Assembly (NCBI RefSeq): GCF_910585425.1
Contig: NZ_CAJUCP010000077.1
Coordinates: 1-24,773, forward strand
DNA length: 24,773 bases
Direction of reading: 5' to 3'
From: an uncultured Acetatifactor sp.
GTDB lineage: Bacteria; Bacillota; Clostridia; Lachnospirales; Lachnospiraceae
Shown here: piece by piece, positions 1 through 6,693 of the stretch
Numbering within the stretch: the first letter of the stretch is position 1
How the letters are laid out: each line of letters opens with the position of its first letter
Position numbers and translations under genes: made by a program
Notes under the pieces: model-generated
Database searches by the model: none
Told to the model about the DNA's origin: nothing
Seen by the model: the letters and a program-made list of their open reading frames with translations, nothing else

Positions 1-115
1 TGAGTCCTATAAAACGGACTCAAACCGAAACCAACACAGTTATTGACTAACACGAAATATTTTACTTTATGCCTATCCCAAAAAGACTTCTTAAAATCCC
101 CATAATCATATCCCG

Positions 116-150
116 TATAAGATATCATTTTTCATCTATTATATCTTATA
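116..150. repeat. AT-rich 10-bp inverted repeat
   Basis: TATAAGATAT (116-125) is followed after 15 bases by its perfect reverse complement ATATCTTATA (141-150). It lies in the roughly 190-base AT-rich stretch left of the Uma2 terminator, where no gene is visible. It could be an operator for a gene beyond the left edge reading leftwards, or a chance product of AT-rich DNA. A second short hairpin, TGAGTCC/GGACTCA, sits at 1-22. Confidence 0.3.
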
Positions 151-187
151 AAAGGATTTATTTCTACATTTTTTAGAATTTTCCAAA

Positions 188-218
188 GAAAAAAGGACTG
201 GAAAACCAATCCTTTTTT
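188..218 (-). terminator. Rho-independent terminator after the Uma2 gene
   Basis: On the minus strand a stem AAGGATTGG, a TTTT loop and CCAGTCCTT (one G-U pair) is followed directly by a run of T. It begins about 22 bases after the Uma2-family stop codon. The A-run on the other side makes it potentially bidirectional. Confidence 0.8.
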
Positions 219-239
219 GCTATCACTATTTCTGGTCAC

Positions 240-788
240 CTATTCAATACTAATTCCAGCAAAGTCAATTTCAAAGCCATCATATATTCCAGCCTTCACT
301 TTATCAGAGAACATATATTCCGCAAGCGTGTCATGCTCAAAGTTATAGACCATGATACGATTCTTTTCAGGATCCACAATCCAATATTCCCTAACCCCAG
401 CAGTCCGATATTTGAATAGCTTCTTATTATAATCCATCTGGCGGCTTGACGGCGAAACCATCTCGACAATCCAGTCAGGCGCACCCTTGCATCCCTCGTC
501 TGTAAGTTTATCCTTATTACAGATTACAGAGATATCAGGCTCAAGATAAATTCTGTCATCCGCATTCAAAAACACCGCAAAGGGTGATGTATATACTTCA
601 CAATCTCCACTTTTATCTTGGATGTAATTATAAATGTTATTTGACAGCACCATAACAAGTCTTTGGTGGATTCTGTTAGGCGTTGCAGTCATATATAGTT
701 CACCATCAATCAGTTCTGCCCTTCGCCCATCTGGTAAATTATAAATATCATCTATTGTATAATACTCAAGCTGTCTTGCCACATCCAT
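240..788 (-). CDS. Uma2 family (DUF820) PD-(D/E)XK nuclease-like protein
   Basis: This 182-residue protein matches the Uma2/DUF820 family in length and motif order: an early ELIDGEL segment (residues 25-31), EPDIS with the candidate catalytic Asp85, DWIVEMVSP (105-113) with Glu109, and the hallmark GVREYWIVDP (131-140). The family has a restriction-endonuclease-like fold. Its biological role is unsettled and many members occur in repeated accessory copies. The ATG at 788 has a strong ribosome site (AAAAGGAG, about 7 bases upstream). The gene is much more AT-rich than the exporter genes that follow, is apparently monocistronic, and ends in a clear terminator. Family assignment is firm; nuclease activity is inferred from the family. 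Confidence 0.88.
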   Translation of the reverse strand: MDVARQLEYYTIDDIYNLPDGRRAELIDGELYMTATPNRIHQRLVMVLSNNIYNYIQDKSGDCEVYTSPFAVFLNADDRIYLEPDISVICNKDKLTDEGCKGAPDWIVEMVSPSSRQMDYNKKLFKYRTAGVREYWIVDPEKNRIMVYNFEHDTLAEYMFSDKVKAGIYDGFEIDFAGISIE

Positions 789-949
789 TTTATCACGCTC
801 CTTTTTATAAGGATATCAAATATTATATAGCATGGCAAGACAAATCTTTATTTATTGTTCTTCCTCTTAAAAAACCTTGAAATATCACAATGTCATTAAC
901 TTAACGGGCTGTGCGGTGCTTTCATTATGCTTCTCGTGCCTTCTGTGGT

Positions 950-2605
950 TCATGCCGACTGCAAATGAGGTGCCACCGGCTGCAAGTCATACACCTGGGT
1001 AAACTGCTCCTTCCGTTCCGGGGTCAGGTGGTGGCTGACCAGGATCAACATCAGCTCTGGGTTGGCCAGCAGGCTCTTTTCCACGATGTCCGCGTTCTTC
1101 TGATCCAAGGCACTGGTGCCCTCGTCCACCAGGAGGATGGAGCGGTTGTGAATCAGGGCTCGGGCGATGGCCACCCGCTGCTTCTGCCCGCCGGAGAGGT
1201 TTCCGCCTTCTTCACCCACGATGGTATCCAGGCCGTCGGGCATGGAGGCCAGGTCGCCCGCCAGGGCGCTGTCCCGCAGGGCCTTCTCCATCTGCTGGTC
1301 GGTGAACGCCTCGCCCAAGGTGATGTTGTCCCGGATGGTGGAGTTGAACAGGAATACGTTCTGTTCGATGTAGCTCATCTGCTTTTGCAGTTGCTCCGGG
1401 GTGAAGTCCTTGGCGTCTTTGCCGTCGAACCGGATGGCACCGCCGTAGTCCGGCAGCCAGCCCAGCAGGAGCTTCAGCAGGGTGGACTTCCCGCAGCCGG
1501 AGGGGCCGGTAAGGGCGTACTTGCCGCCCTTCTGGAACTGGAGGGACAGGTTTTGCAGGATGGGCTTTTCACCATACTGGAAGCTGAGGTTCTCCACAGC
1601 GATCGCGCTGTTTACCTGTCCCAATTCGGTGTCAGCCTTGGTCTGGGCATCATCTGCGTGGACGGTGATTTTCTCAAAATAGGGCTTGGAGGAGGAGAAG
1701 GACAGCAGGAGCTGCGCCATATTCCCCAGACCATTGGAGAGACTTCCGCACAGGTTGCCGCCGCCCATCAGGGAACCTTGGAGAATCACGCCCTGGATGG
1801 ACAGCACACCGATCAGGACGTTGACCAGCATCTGGCAGATGACATTGACACATCCAATCCCTGCGCTGACAAAGCCCTTCACGTAGGTCAACCGAAACTT
1901 GGGGTTTTCGATTTGGTCGCTGGCCGCATCCGTGCCCTGGCTGAACCGCTGCTCCCGGCCAAAGAAGCGCAGAACATCATACCCGGCCAGAAGATCTTTC
2001 AACTTGCTGGTAGCCGCCGCCTGCTCTTGGGCGCAGGCGCTGCCCAGCTTTTCCATCCGCTTATTGAACAGTTGGGGGACAAACAGCATAACCACAGTGG
2101 TCAGCAGCGCGGCCCCCAGCAGTGACCAATGGAGCGTCAGCAGCGCGGCGGCGCTGAATACGATGGTGGCGGCAGAATCCACACACTGGTAGAAGGGGTT
2201 CCAAGCGAGGCTTTCGATCTGATTGATATCATTGGTAAACCAGGACAGGTATTCCCCGGTGTCCAGCTCGTGGAACTCCCTATGATTTTTTTGCAGCAGC
2301 GTTGCCGCCATATCCCGCCGGACGGCATTGTTCATAGATCGAACCGCGCGGCCTTGAAAAAACTCCTGCAAGCTGTTGACCCCAAACAGAAGGAACCACG
2401 CGCCCACCATCATCAAAATCCAAAAACCGAACCCACGCAGGTCGCGCTCAATGATACTCTGGAAAGTCTGAATCATCACCAGGCTGGTTCCGGTTTGCAG
2501 GGCGCACACGGCCAGAACCGGAAGGATTGCCAGGAAATTGGCCCTCCAAAACTTCTTCAAATAATGGGCCATACCCATCTTGGCTTTTTTGCTACTGCTT
2601 TTCAT
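950..2605 (-). CDS. ABC exporter, fused membrane and ATPase domains (module A)
   Basis: This 551-residue half-transporter has an N-terminal ABC type-1 membrane domain (about residues 22-300, with hydrophobic segments near 22-46, 60-76, 145-178 and 250-275) and a C-terminal ATPase. The ATPase shows Walker A GPSGCGKST (367-375), signature LSGGQ (470-474), Walker B ILLVDE (490-495) and H-loop His525. The usual DEATSALD reads DEGTSALD. It should work as a dimer in the membrane exporting a lipophilic compound or peptide; the substrate cannot be read from sequence. I chose the ATG at 2605 over the one at 2671 because AAAAGGAG lies just upstream. That start overlaps the stop of the XRE gene by 14 bases, implying translational coupling. 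The closest relative I see is the exporter at 7688-9364, near-identical in many blocks. Confidence 0.9.
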   Translation of the reverse strand: MKSSSKKAKMGMAHYLKKFWRANFLAILPVLAVCALQTGTSLVMIQTFQSIIERDLRGFGFWILMMVGAWFLLFGVNSLQEFFQGRAVRSMNNAVRRDMAATLLQKNHREFHELDTGEYLSWFTNDINQIESLAWNPFYQCVDSAATIVFSAAALLTLHWSLLGAALLTTVVMLFVPQLFNKRMEKLGSACAQEQAAATSKLKDLLAGYDVLRFFGREQRFSQGTDAASDQIENPKFRLTYVKGFVSAGIGCVNVICQMLVNVLIGVLSIQGVILQGSLMGGGNLCGSLSNGLGNMAQLLLSFSSSKPYFEKITVHADDAQTKADTELGQVNSAIAVENLSFQYGEKPILQNLSLQFQKGGKYALTGPSGCGKSTLLKLLLGWLPDYGGAIRFDGKDAKDFTPEQLQKQMSYIEQNVFLFNSTIRDNITLGEAFTDQQMEKALRDSALAGDLASMPDGLDTIVGEEGGNLSGGQKQRVAIARALIHNRSILLVDEGTSALDQKNADIVEKSLLANPELMLILVSHHLTPERKEQFTQVYDLQPVAPHLQSA

Positions 2606-3488
2606 GTTGCTTTTTCTCCTTTTCGTCTCTCCATGTCTCGTCTGGCCCCAAGGGCGGCGCCCAGTCCCCAAGCCGCATACTGTTCATATCAGACTGCATA
2701 AAGCACCTGGTCAGGTAGAGGAATGGGACAAGCTTCAGCGGTTCCGCAACCTGATAAGCCTTTACCTCGCCGTCCTCCACCTCTAAATCCACGGAACGCA
2801 GGATGTTTCTTTCCGCCAATGCGTCCAACAATTCTTCCACTGTTTCGCGGGGCATCTTTAGATGCTTTGCCGCTACGGTAGGGGAGAAATAGCTGAGTTT
2901 CCGACTGTGGAGATACCCCAGCAGTTCCAGACATCCAGGCTTTGCCAGAAGCTCAAACAGGCGGCGGTACTCGCTTTTGGGAGCGAACCATTGTGTATAC
3001 CCCTTCTCAGGCTTTGGCCAGAGCGTGACGAAAGATAAATCCTCTGCGTGGATATCCAGCAGAATGCCGCCCCCGCCCCAGCATTGGCTGAGCATCAGCC
3101 GTTCACTGTCATCACCCAAGTCAGGCCGGCACGTTTCCAGATATCCCATTTCCGGCACGCTCAGCCCATCCGGCAGGAAGTGCTTGACGGAAGACCAGGC
3201 CAACCGACAGAATTGGCTCATCCGTTCCTTATTGGGAAATCCCTGAAGCCAGCGACCTACCGCATCCTTTACATCAACCCGTGCCCCACCTTCCAATCCA
3301 AAGAGGGCGTCAATGGTGACCCCCAGTTGTTCCGCCAGAATGGGCAGCAGCTCCACGTCCGGCGCACCGCCCTTCTCCCATTTGCCTACGGCTTGGTAAG
3401 ATACTCCTACCATCTTACCCAACTGTTCTTGGGTAAGGCCCCGCTCTTTTCGCAGCGCGGCAATGCGTTCACTTAACATACTCGGCAT
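2592..3488 (-). CDS. XRE-type regulator with C-terminal winged helix (module A)
   Basis: This 298-residue cytoplasmic regulator begins with a classic XRE/Cro helix-turn-helix (residues 5-64, including GLTQEQLG and YQAVGKWEKG). A middle region (about 70-170, with conserved HAEDLSFVTLWP) resembles no family I can name and may sense a ligand. Residues 173-248 look like an ArsR/MarR-like winged helix (EYRRLFELL, then AAKHLKMPRETVEELLDAL and a charged beta wing), so the protein may contact DNA through two domains. AAAGGA about ten bases before the ATG at 3488 supports this start. It is the first gene of a two-gene operon with the exporter. The likely role is control of that exporter and of itself. 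A paralogue of the same architecture is at 6694-7707. Confidence 0.85.
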   Translation of the reverse strand: MPSMLSERIAALRKERGLTQEQLGKMVGVSYQAVGKWEKGGAPDVELLPILAEQLGVTIDALFGLEGGARVDVKDAVGRWLQGFPNKERMSQFCRLAWSSVKHFLPDGLSVPEMGYLETCRPDLGDDSERLMLSQCWGGGGILLDIHAEDLSFVTLWPKPEKGYTQWFAPKSEYRRLFELLAKPGCLELLGYLHSRKLSYFSPTVAAKHLKMPRETVEELLDALAERNILRSVDLEVEDGEVKAYQVAEPLKLVPFLYLTRCFMQSDMNSMRLGDWAPPLGPDETWRDEKEKKQHEKQ

Positions 3489-3514
3489 ACAAGCACCGTC
3501 CTTTCGTTTGATGG

Positions 3515-3547
3515 TTGTATGATAGCAAAATTCTTGGTTGTATACAA
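3515..3547 (-). promoter_or_regulatory. Promoter of module A with inverted-repeat operator candidate
   Basis: Reading leftwards, a -35 box TTGTAT (3542-3547), a 17-base spacer and a -10 box TATCAT (3519-3524) lie about 30 bases before the XRE start. The -35 hexamer TTGTAT and the ATACAA overlapping the -10 (3515-3520) form an inverted repeat with a 21-base gap. TTGTATACAA at 3538-3547 is also a 10-bp palindrome. The same TTGTAT-N21-ATACAA arrangement recurs at module B, suggesting a binding site for the regulator. Confidence 0.6.
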
Positions 3548-3638
3548 GAGAGGTATTTTTTCAGAAATGCAACCGCAGGTTTTGTAGATAAAACCATAGA
3601 GGCTTATTTTGCACTGCTGGCATATGGTAGCACAAAAA

Positions 3639-3667
3639 TGACGGTGAGGAATACCCCCCCGCCGTCA
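3639..3667 (-). terminator. Rho-independent terminator after the TnpV remnant
   Basis: On the minus strand TGACGG, a C/G-rich partly pairing interior and CCGTCA are followed by TTTTTG. It begins seven bases after the stop codon of the TnpV-like remnant, the position expected for that gene's terminator. The stretch 3549-3949 otherwise holds no intact gene. Confidence 0.6.
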
Positions 3668-3673
3668 CTATGT

Positions 3674-3755
3674 TTATGCATATATGAGTTCTTTGCTCAC
3701 AATCTCCATCGCGCTGGCCCGAATGTTGTTCATCCTGCCGCATAACCCAACGCAT
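3674..3755 (-). pseudogene. C-terminal remnant of a TnpV-like transposon protein
   Basis: The last residues of this minus-strand frame, MNNIRASAMEIVSKELIYA, closely match the conserved C-terminus I recall for TnpV, an accessory protein of Tn4451-type mobilizable elements. The tryptophan motif that normally precedes it (MRWV) is present but in another frame just upstream (ATG at 3755), so a frameshift separates the two. Nothing before that looks like TnpV. I read it as a decayed end of a transposon gene, with its terminator still in place at 3639-3667. It suggests module A was brought in or rearranged by such an element. Identification rests on a short motif and memory. Confidence 0.5.
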
Positions 3756-3949
3756 AAAAGACAAATTTGGGCATTCCATATATCCTTCTGGAGCATTCCT
3801 TTAGCTCTGCAAGGAAAATGCTTCCCCCGCCATCTGAGCAGATACACTTTTGCAATGATGTGGCATAGCCTTTTCTTCTCCTGCATCTTCAGGTTTGAGA
3901 GCAGGAGCATGGGCAGATTTCAGGAATACCGCACCCAGCCTGGGCCCGG

Positions 3950-4969
3950 TCATAGTTCCAAAGCATCGAAGAAATCCCCCTCTCCCTCCCGCCGTTCTCC
4001 CCTGTATTTCAGGAAAAAGGCCTTCATCTCAGGGTTGTCCTCTCCCATGTCCTCTAAAATTCCCTGGAAATTGTCCTCCGTGATGCAGCCAAGCTGCGCG
4101 AACAGGCTGTAGTGCTCCCGGTGGCTGCCATGCTCCTGACGGATGACCTGCCAGGTCTCTTCCGTGGACCTGCCCTTGGTCAGGCTGCGCAGATACTGTT
4201 CCAGCTCTTCCCTCAATGCGGGATGCAGGCGCTGAGGACGGAGCAGGCGCAGGAAGGACAGGCGCACCTTGGTCCTGCGCCTGGCGCTGGTGAACTCCTC
4301 CAGGTCAGTGCCGATGTAGTCTTCCTCTCCGTAGACGGACTGGCTGATGTACCCTTCCGCATCCGCGGCCCGCAGGACGGACAGGAGCCGGATGTCCCAC
4401 TGCTCCAGCCACTCCCTGCTACCCGCCCCCCGGATGTCCAGAAGGTAAGGGGCCTCCAGCATGGTCACGGCTGCTGCCAGGAGCTCCGCGCAGGAGGGCT
4501 TTTCCCCTGCCCCGGGCGCGCTCTCCCCCGGAATCCTGTCATGGAGCGGTGCGCACATCCCCCCATCCGGCTCCCCCCAGGCCTCTCCCCCTGAATCCTC
4601 CGGGGCGGTCTGTCCCCCGCTCCCGCAGTCCGGCTCCCGCACCACGATCCGCCGCAGGCTCCCGCAGTCCTTGAAGACAGCCCTGCCGAAGCGCACTTCC
4701 CGCTTTGGAAAGGAGATCTCCGCCAGGCTGCCGCAGTGGGCAAAGGCCCAGTCGCCCACCTCCTGGATGGTATCCGGGAGGCATATCCCGCACAGGCTCT
4801 TCTGGCTTAAGAATGCCTTCCTGTCGATGGCAGTCACCGGATATCCCTGAATCCGGGACGGCAGCGAAAGGTTCGCGGCAAATCCCCGAAAGCCGGTGAC
4901 GATCGCCTTTTCCTGTTCTGTCCTGTAGCTGATGGTTCCGTTTTTTGTTTCTATCTGTTTTTTCGTCAT
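3950..4969 (-). CDS. Leucine-rich repeat (BspA-like) protein
   Basis: This is a 339-residue protein. Residues 10-110 carry BspA-type leucine-rich repeats (LRR_5-like units such as LPSRIQGYPVTAIDRKAFL, LPDTIQEVGDWAFAHCGSL and a third ending in AVFKDCGSLRRI). A proline/glycine-rich linker (about 112-165) leads to a helical C-terminal region rich in charged residues and leucine. There is no signal peptide or anchor, so it is probably cytoplasmic, unlike surface BspA proteins. LRRs of this type mediate protein contacts; the partner is unknown. The ATG at 4969 has only a weak upstream GGTGA. The gene appears monocistronic and faces left, away from the WYL regulator operon. Confidence 0.75.
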   Translation of the reverse strand: MTKKQIETKNGTISYRTEQEKAIVTGFRGFAANLSLPSRIQGYPVTAIDRKAFLSQKSLCGICLPDTIQEVGDWAFAHCGSLAEISFPKREVRFGRAVFKDCGSLRRIVVREPDCGSGGQTAPEDSGGEAWGEPDGGMCAPLHDRIPGESAPGAGEKPSCAELLAAAVTMLEAPYLLDIRGAGSREWLEQWDIRLLSVLRAADAEGYISQSVYGEEDYIGTDLEEFTSARRRTKVRLSFLRLLRPQRLHPALREELEQYLRSLTKGRSTEETWQVIRQEHGSHREHYSLFAQLGCITEDNFQGILEDMGEDNPEMKAFFLKYRGERREGEGDFFDALEL

Positions 4970-5083
4970 ATTATCACCGTTTTTTCAAATATATCATGTT
5001 TTTAGTCCCTGTCTTCCGACGAAACCGTTTATGGGGCACTCCGGTTCGATCATGCCATTTTCCCGCTTCATCCGCCGGAATGC

Positions 5084-6061
5084 TCATGCCTGGCAGGATG
5101 CCCCGCTCTGTTCCGCCACGCAATACTGCCGGTGCAGCTCCCATATCTTCTGCCGCATCCGCTCCAGCAGTTCCGCCGGTTCCAATACAGTGGCATCCTT
5201 CCCGAACGGCAATATATAGTCGGCCACCCATTCCAAGGCGGCGTGGTCTATCTCCATGTCGATCATCCCCCCGCCCGTGGGAAGGGTCTTCAATCCCCCT
5301 GCAAGCAGGCATTCGCTTTCACAGCGCTTCACCCCGATGTCCGTCAACCGGATTTTCAGCCGGTGGTCGTTTTTGGCCTCCGTCTTTTCAAGATATTCCT
5401 GAATGGATCCGGGGATAGGGTATTTCCCTTTCGGACAGGGCGCTTCCTCCAGGATTTCCCTGATACGGTCCACCCGGAATGTCCTGATCTGGTTCGCCGC
5501 GGTACAGTAGGCGGGACAATACCAGAGCCCGTTCATGGCGTATAGGCCAATCGGTACGATGGTGCGGATGCTTTCAGAATATGTGGACGAATACCGTATG
5601 GTGGCGGCATGGCGGTTCACGGCCACAAGGAACATCTCCTTCAGCAGCGGCGAATCGCAGTGCCTGTCCGGAATCCAAAACACCACCTTGTTCTGGATCT
5701 GCGTGATGCCATTCTGCACATCCAATGGCAGGCAGTTCAGGAACTTCTTCAGCACGGATATGGTTTCCTGTTCAAAAGGCAGGTCGCGGTAATACTGCAG
5801 GGCCTGGCAGGCAAAGAATATGGCTTTCGCCTCGCTCTCGGAGAAAGCGATGGGCGGCAGGATGCGTTCTTTCAGGATATGATACCCGCCCGCCGCGCCC
5901 ACTTCGGCGTAAAGAGGGAAACCGGCCTGTTCCAGTTCCTGGAGGTCCCGCAGTATGGTCCTTTTTGAGACGGAGAATTCTTTCGCCAGCTCCCCCACCG
6001 TAAAATCCCTTTTCGCGTTTATGGTTATCATCATTTCAATGAGCCGTTCCGCTTTTGACAT
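5084..6061 (-). CDS. WYL-domain transcriptional regulator (YafY/PafC-like)
   Basis: This is a 325-residue regulator. Residues 1-60 form a DeoR-type winged helix (MSKAERLIEMMITINAKR, then SVSKRTILRDLQELEQAG and AAGGYHIL). A WYL sensor domain follows at about residues 145-215 (around RTIVPIGLYAMNGLWYCPAY), and a WYL C-terminal extension completes it, the length and order typical of YafY-like proteins. WYL domains bind ligands or nucleic acids and switch DNA binding. AAAGGA about nine bases before the ATG at 6061 supports the start. It is divergent from the YciI-like gene at 6195. The inverted repeat GTGACA-N5-TGTCAC between them is the probable operator, so it likely controls itself and its neighbour. 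Confidence 0.9.
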   Translation of the reverse strand: MSKAERLIEMMITINAKRDFTVGELAKEFSVSKRTILRDLQELEQAGFPLYAEVGAAGGYHILKERILPPIAFSESEAKAIFFACQALQYYRDLPFEQETISVLKKFLNCLPLDVQNGITQIQNKVVFWIPDRHCDSPLLKEMFLVAVNRHAATIRYSSTYSESIRTIVPIGLYAMNGLWYCPAYCTAANQIRTFRVDRIREILEEAPCPKGKYPIPGSIQEYLEKTEAKNDHRLKIRLTDIGVKRCESECLLAGGLKTLPTGGGMIDMEIDHAALEWVADYILPFGKDATVLEPAELLERMRQKIWELHRQYCVAEQSGASCQA

Positions 6062-6082
6062 TTTTCATTTCCTTTCCGAATG

Positions 6083-6110
6083 GTGACAGTCCTTGTCACT
6101 ATTCTATGAT
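6083..6110 (+). promoter_or_regulatory. Promoter and operator of the YciI-like gene
   Basis: The inverted repeat GTGACA (6083-6088), five bases, TGTCAC (6094-6099) overlaps a possible -35 (GTGACA). The -10 TATGAT (6105-6110) follows after a 16-base spacer. It lies between the divergent WYL regulator and YciI-like genes, a classic site for a local regulator to act. Operator function is inferred. Confidence 0.55.
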
Positions 6111-6194
6111 AAACTATCTGTATCCCAAATGCAATACGGCATTGGAAAAAAGCTGTGCAGAAACCCGCAGCGCAAAATGGAAGGAGCATATCTT

Positions 6195-6494
6195 ATGGAA
6201 AAAATGATGTACCTGATGCTGATCGAGAAGAGCAAGACCTATAACAAGATGACGAAACAGGTGGTCACGGAGCATGTGGAGAACATCCGGAAGCTGGACG
6301 ACGCGGGAAAGCTGGAGCTCTGCGGCGTCTTCAAGGGCTATCCGGGAATGGCGGGCATGTATATCCTGAAGACGGAAAGCCGGGAGGAGGCGGAGGAGAT
6401 CTGCAGGGCAGAGCCATTGGTCATGGGCGGATATGCGGGCTATAAGCTGGTGGGCTTACAGATTGCCAACCGGGAAAACAATTATCTGCTGTGA
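6195..6494 (+). CDS. YciI-like protein
   Basis: This small 99-residue protein has the size and fold pattern of the YciI family (dimeric ferredoxin-like alpha/beta barrel): MMYLMLIEKS strand, a helix with HVENIRKLDDAGKLELCG, then GMYILKTESREEAEEICRAEP and a final strand. Members are linked to hydrolysis or dehalogenation of small molecules, but most have no known substrate. The ATG at 6195 is chosen because AAGGAG lies about nine bases upstream and the homologous region begins there. It is divergently transcribed from the WYL regulator, a pairing often seen for regulator and target. A terminator hairpin follows at 6507. Confidence 0.75.
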   Translation: MEKMMYLMLIEKSKTYNKMTKQVVTEHVENIRKLDDAGKLELCGVFKGYPGMAGMYILKTESREEAEEICRAEPLVMGGYAGYKLVGLQIANRENNYLL

Positions 6495-6506
6495 TTCCAT
6501 GACCGC

Positions 6507-6539
6507 CCCGGGACAGCGATAAATCTGTCTCGGGATTTT
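6507..6539 (+). terminator. Terminator hairpin after the YciI-like gene
   Basis: CCCGGGACAG, an 8-base loop and CTGTCTCGGG form a 10-bp stem with one G-U pair, followed by ATTTT. It begins 12 bases after the YciI-like stop. The T tract is short, so termination may be partial. Confidence 0.65.
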
Positions 6540-6561
6540 CATGCAAAGTACGCATGAAAAT
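6535..6561. repeat. Second perfect 10-bp hairpin abutting the terminator
   Basis: ATTTTCATGC (6535-6544), a 7-base loop and GCATGAAAAT (6552-6561) pair perfectly. Its left arm contains the T tract of the preceding terminator, so the two hairpins form a back-to-back pair. It may be a genome-dispersed palindromic unit or part of the termination region. Confidence 0.5.
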
Positions 6562-6630
6562 ACCTCGCGGCGGCACTGAGTGAACAGTAACAAATCAATC
6601 ACTGATTGGATTCCCTCAAATATGCCTGCC

Positions 6631-6663
6631 TTGTATCCAATTCCGCTTTGGGTTATAATACAA
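6631..6663 (+). promoter_or_regulatory. Promoter of module B with inverted-repeat operator candidate
   Basis: A -35 TTGTAT (6631-6636), a 17-base spacer and a consensus -10 TATAAT (6654-6659) lie 35 bases before the XRE start codon. TTGTAT and ATACAA (6658-6663) form an inverted repeat with a 21-base gap, identical in arms and spacing to the one at module A while the gap sequence differs. That conservation points to a regulator-binding site rather than mere promoter similarity. Confidence 0.65.
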
Positions 6664-6693
6664 GCAATCATTGAGTCCAGGAGGGGCCACAAT

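Noticed and set aside
911..2125. 404-codon plus-strand open frame
   Set aside because: It lies antisense over the ABC exporter, whose ATPase motifs are complete. Its product is low-complexity Gln/Leu/Gly-rich, as expected of a shadow in GC-rich coding DNA.
6580..6693. N-terminal extension of the module B regulator
   Set aside because: The upstream ATG precedes the promoter boxes at 6631-6659 and lacks a ribosome site. The ATG at 6694 has AGGAGGGG and matches the start of the paralogue.
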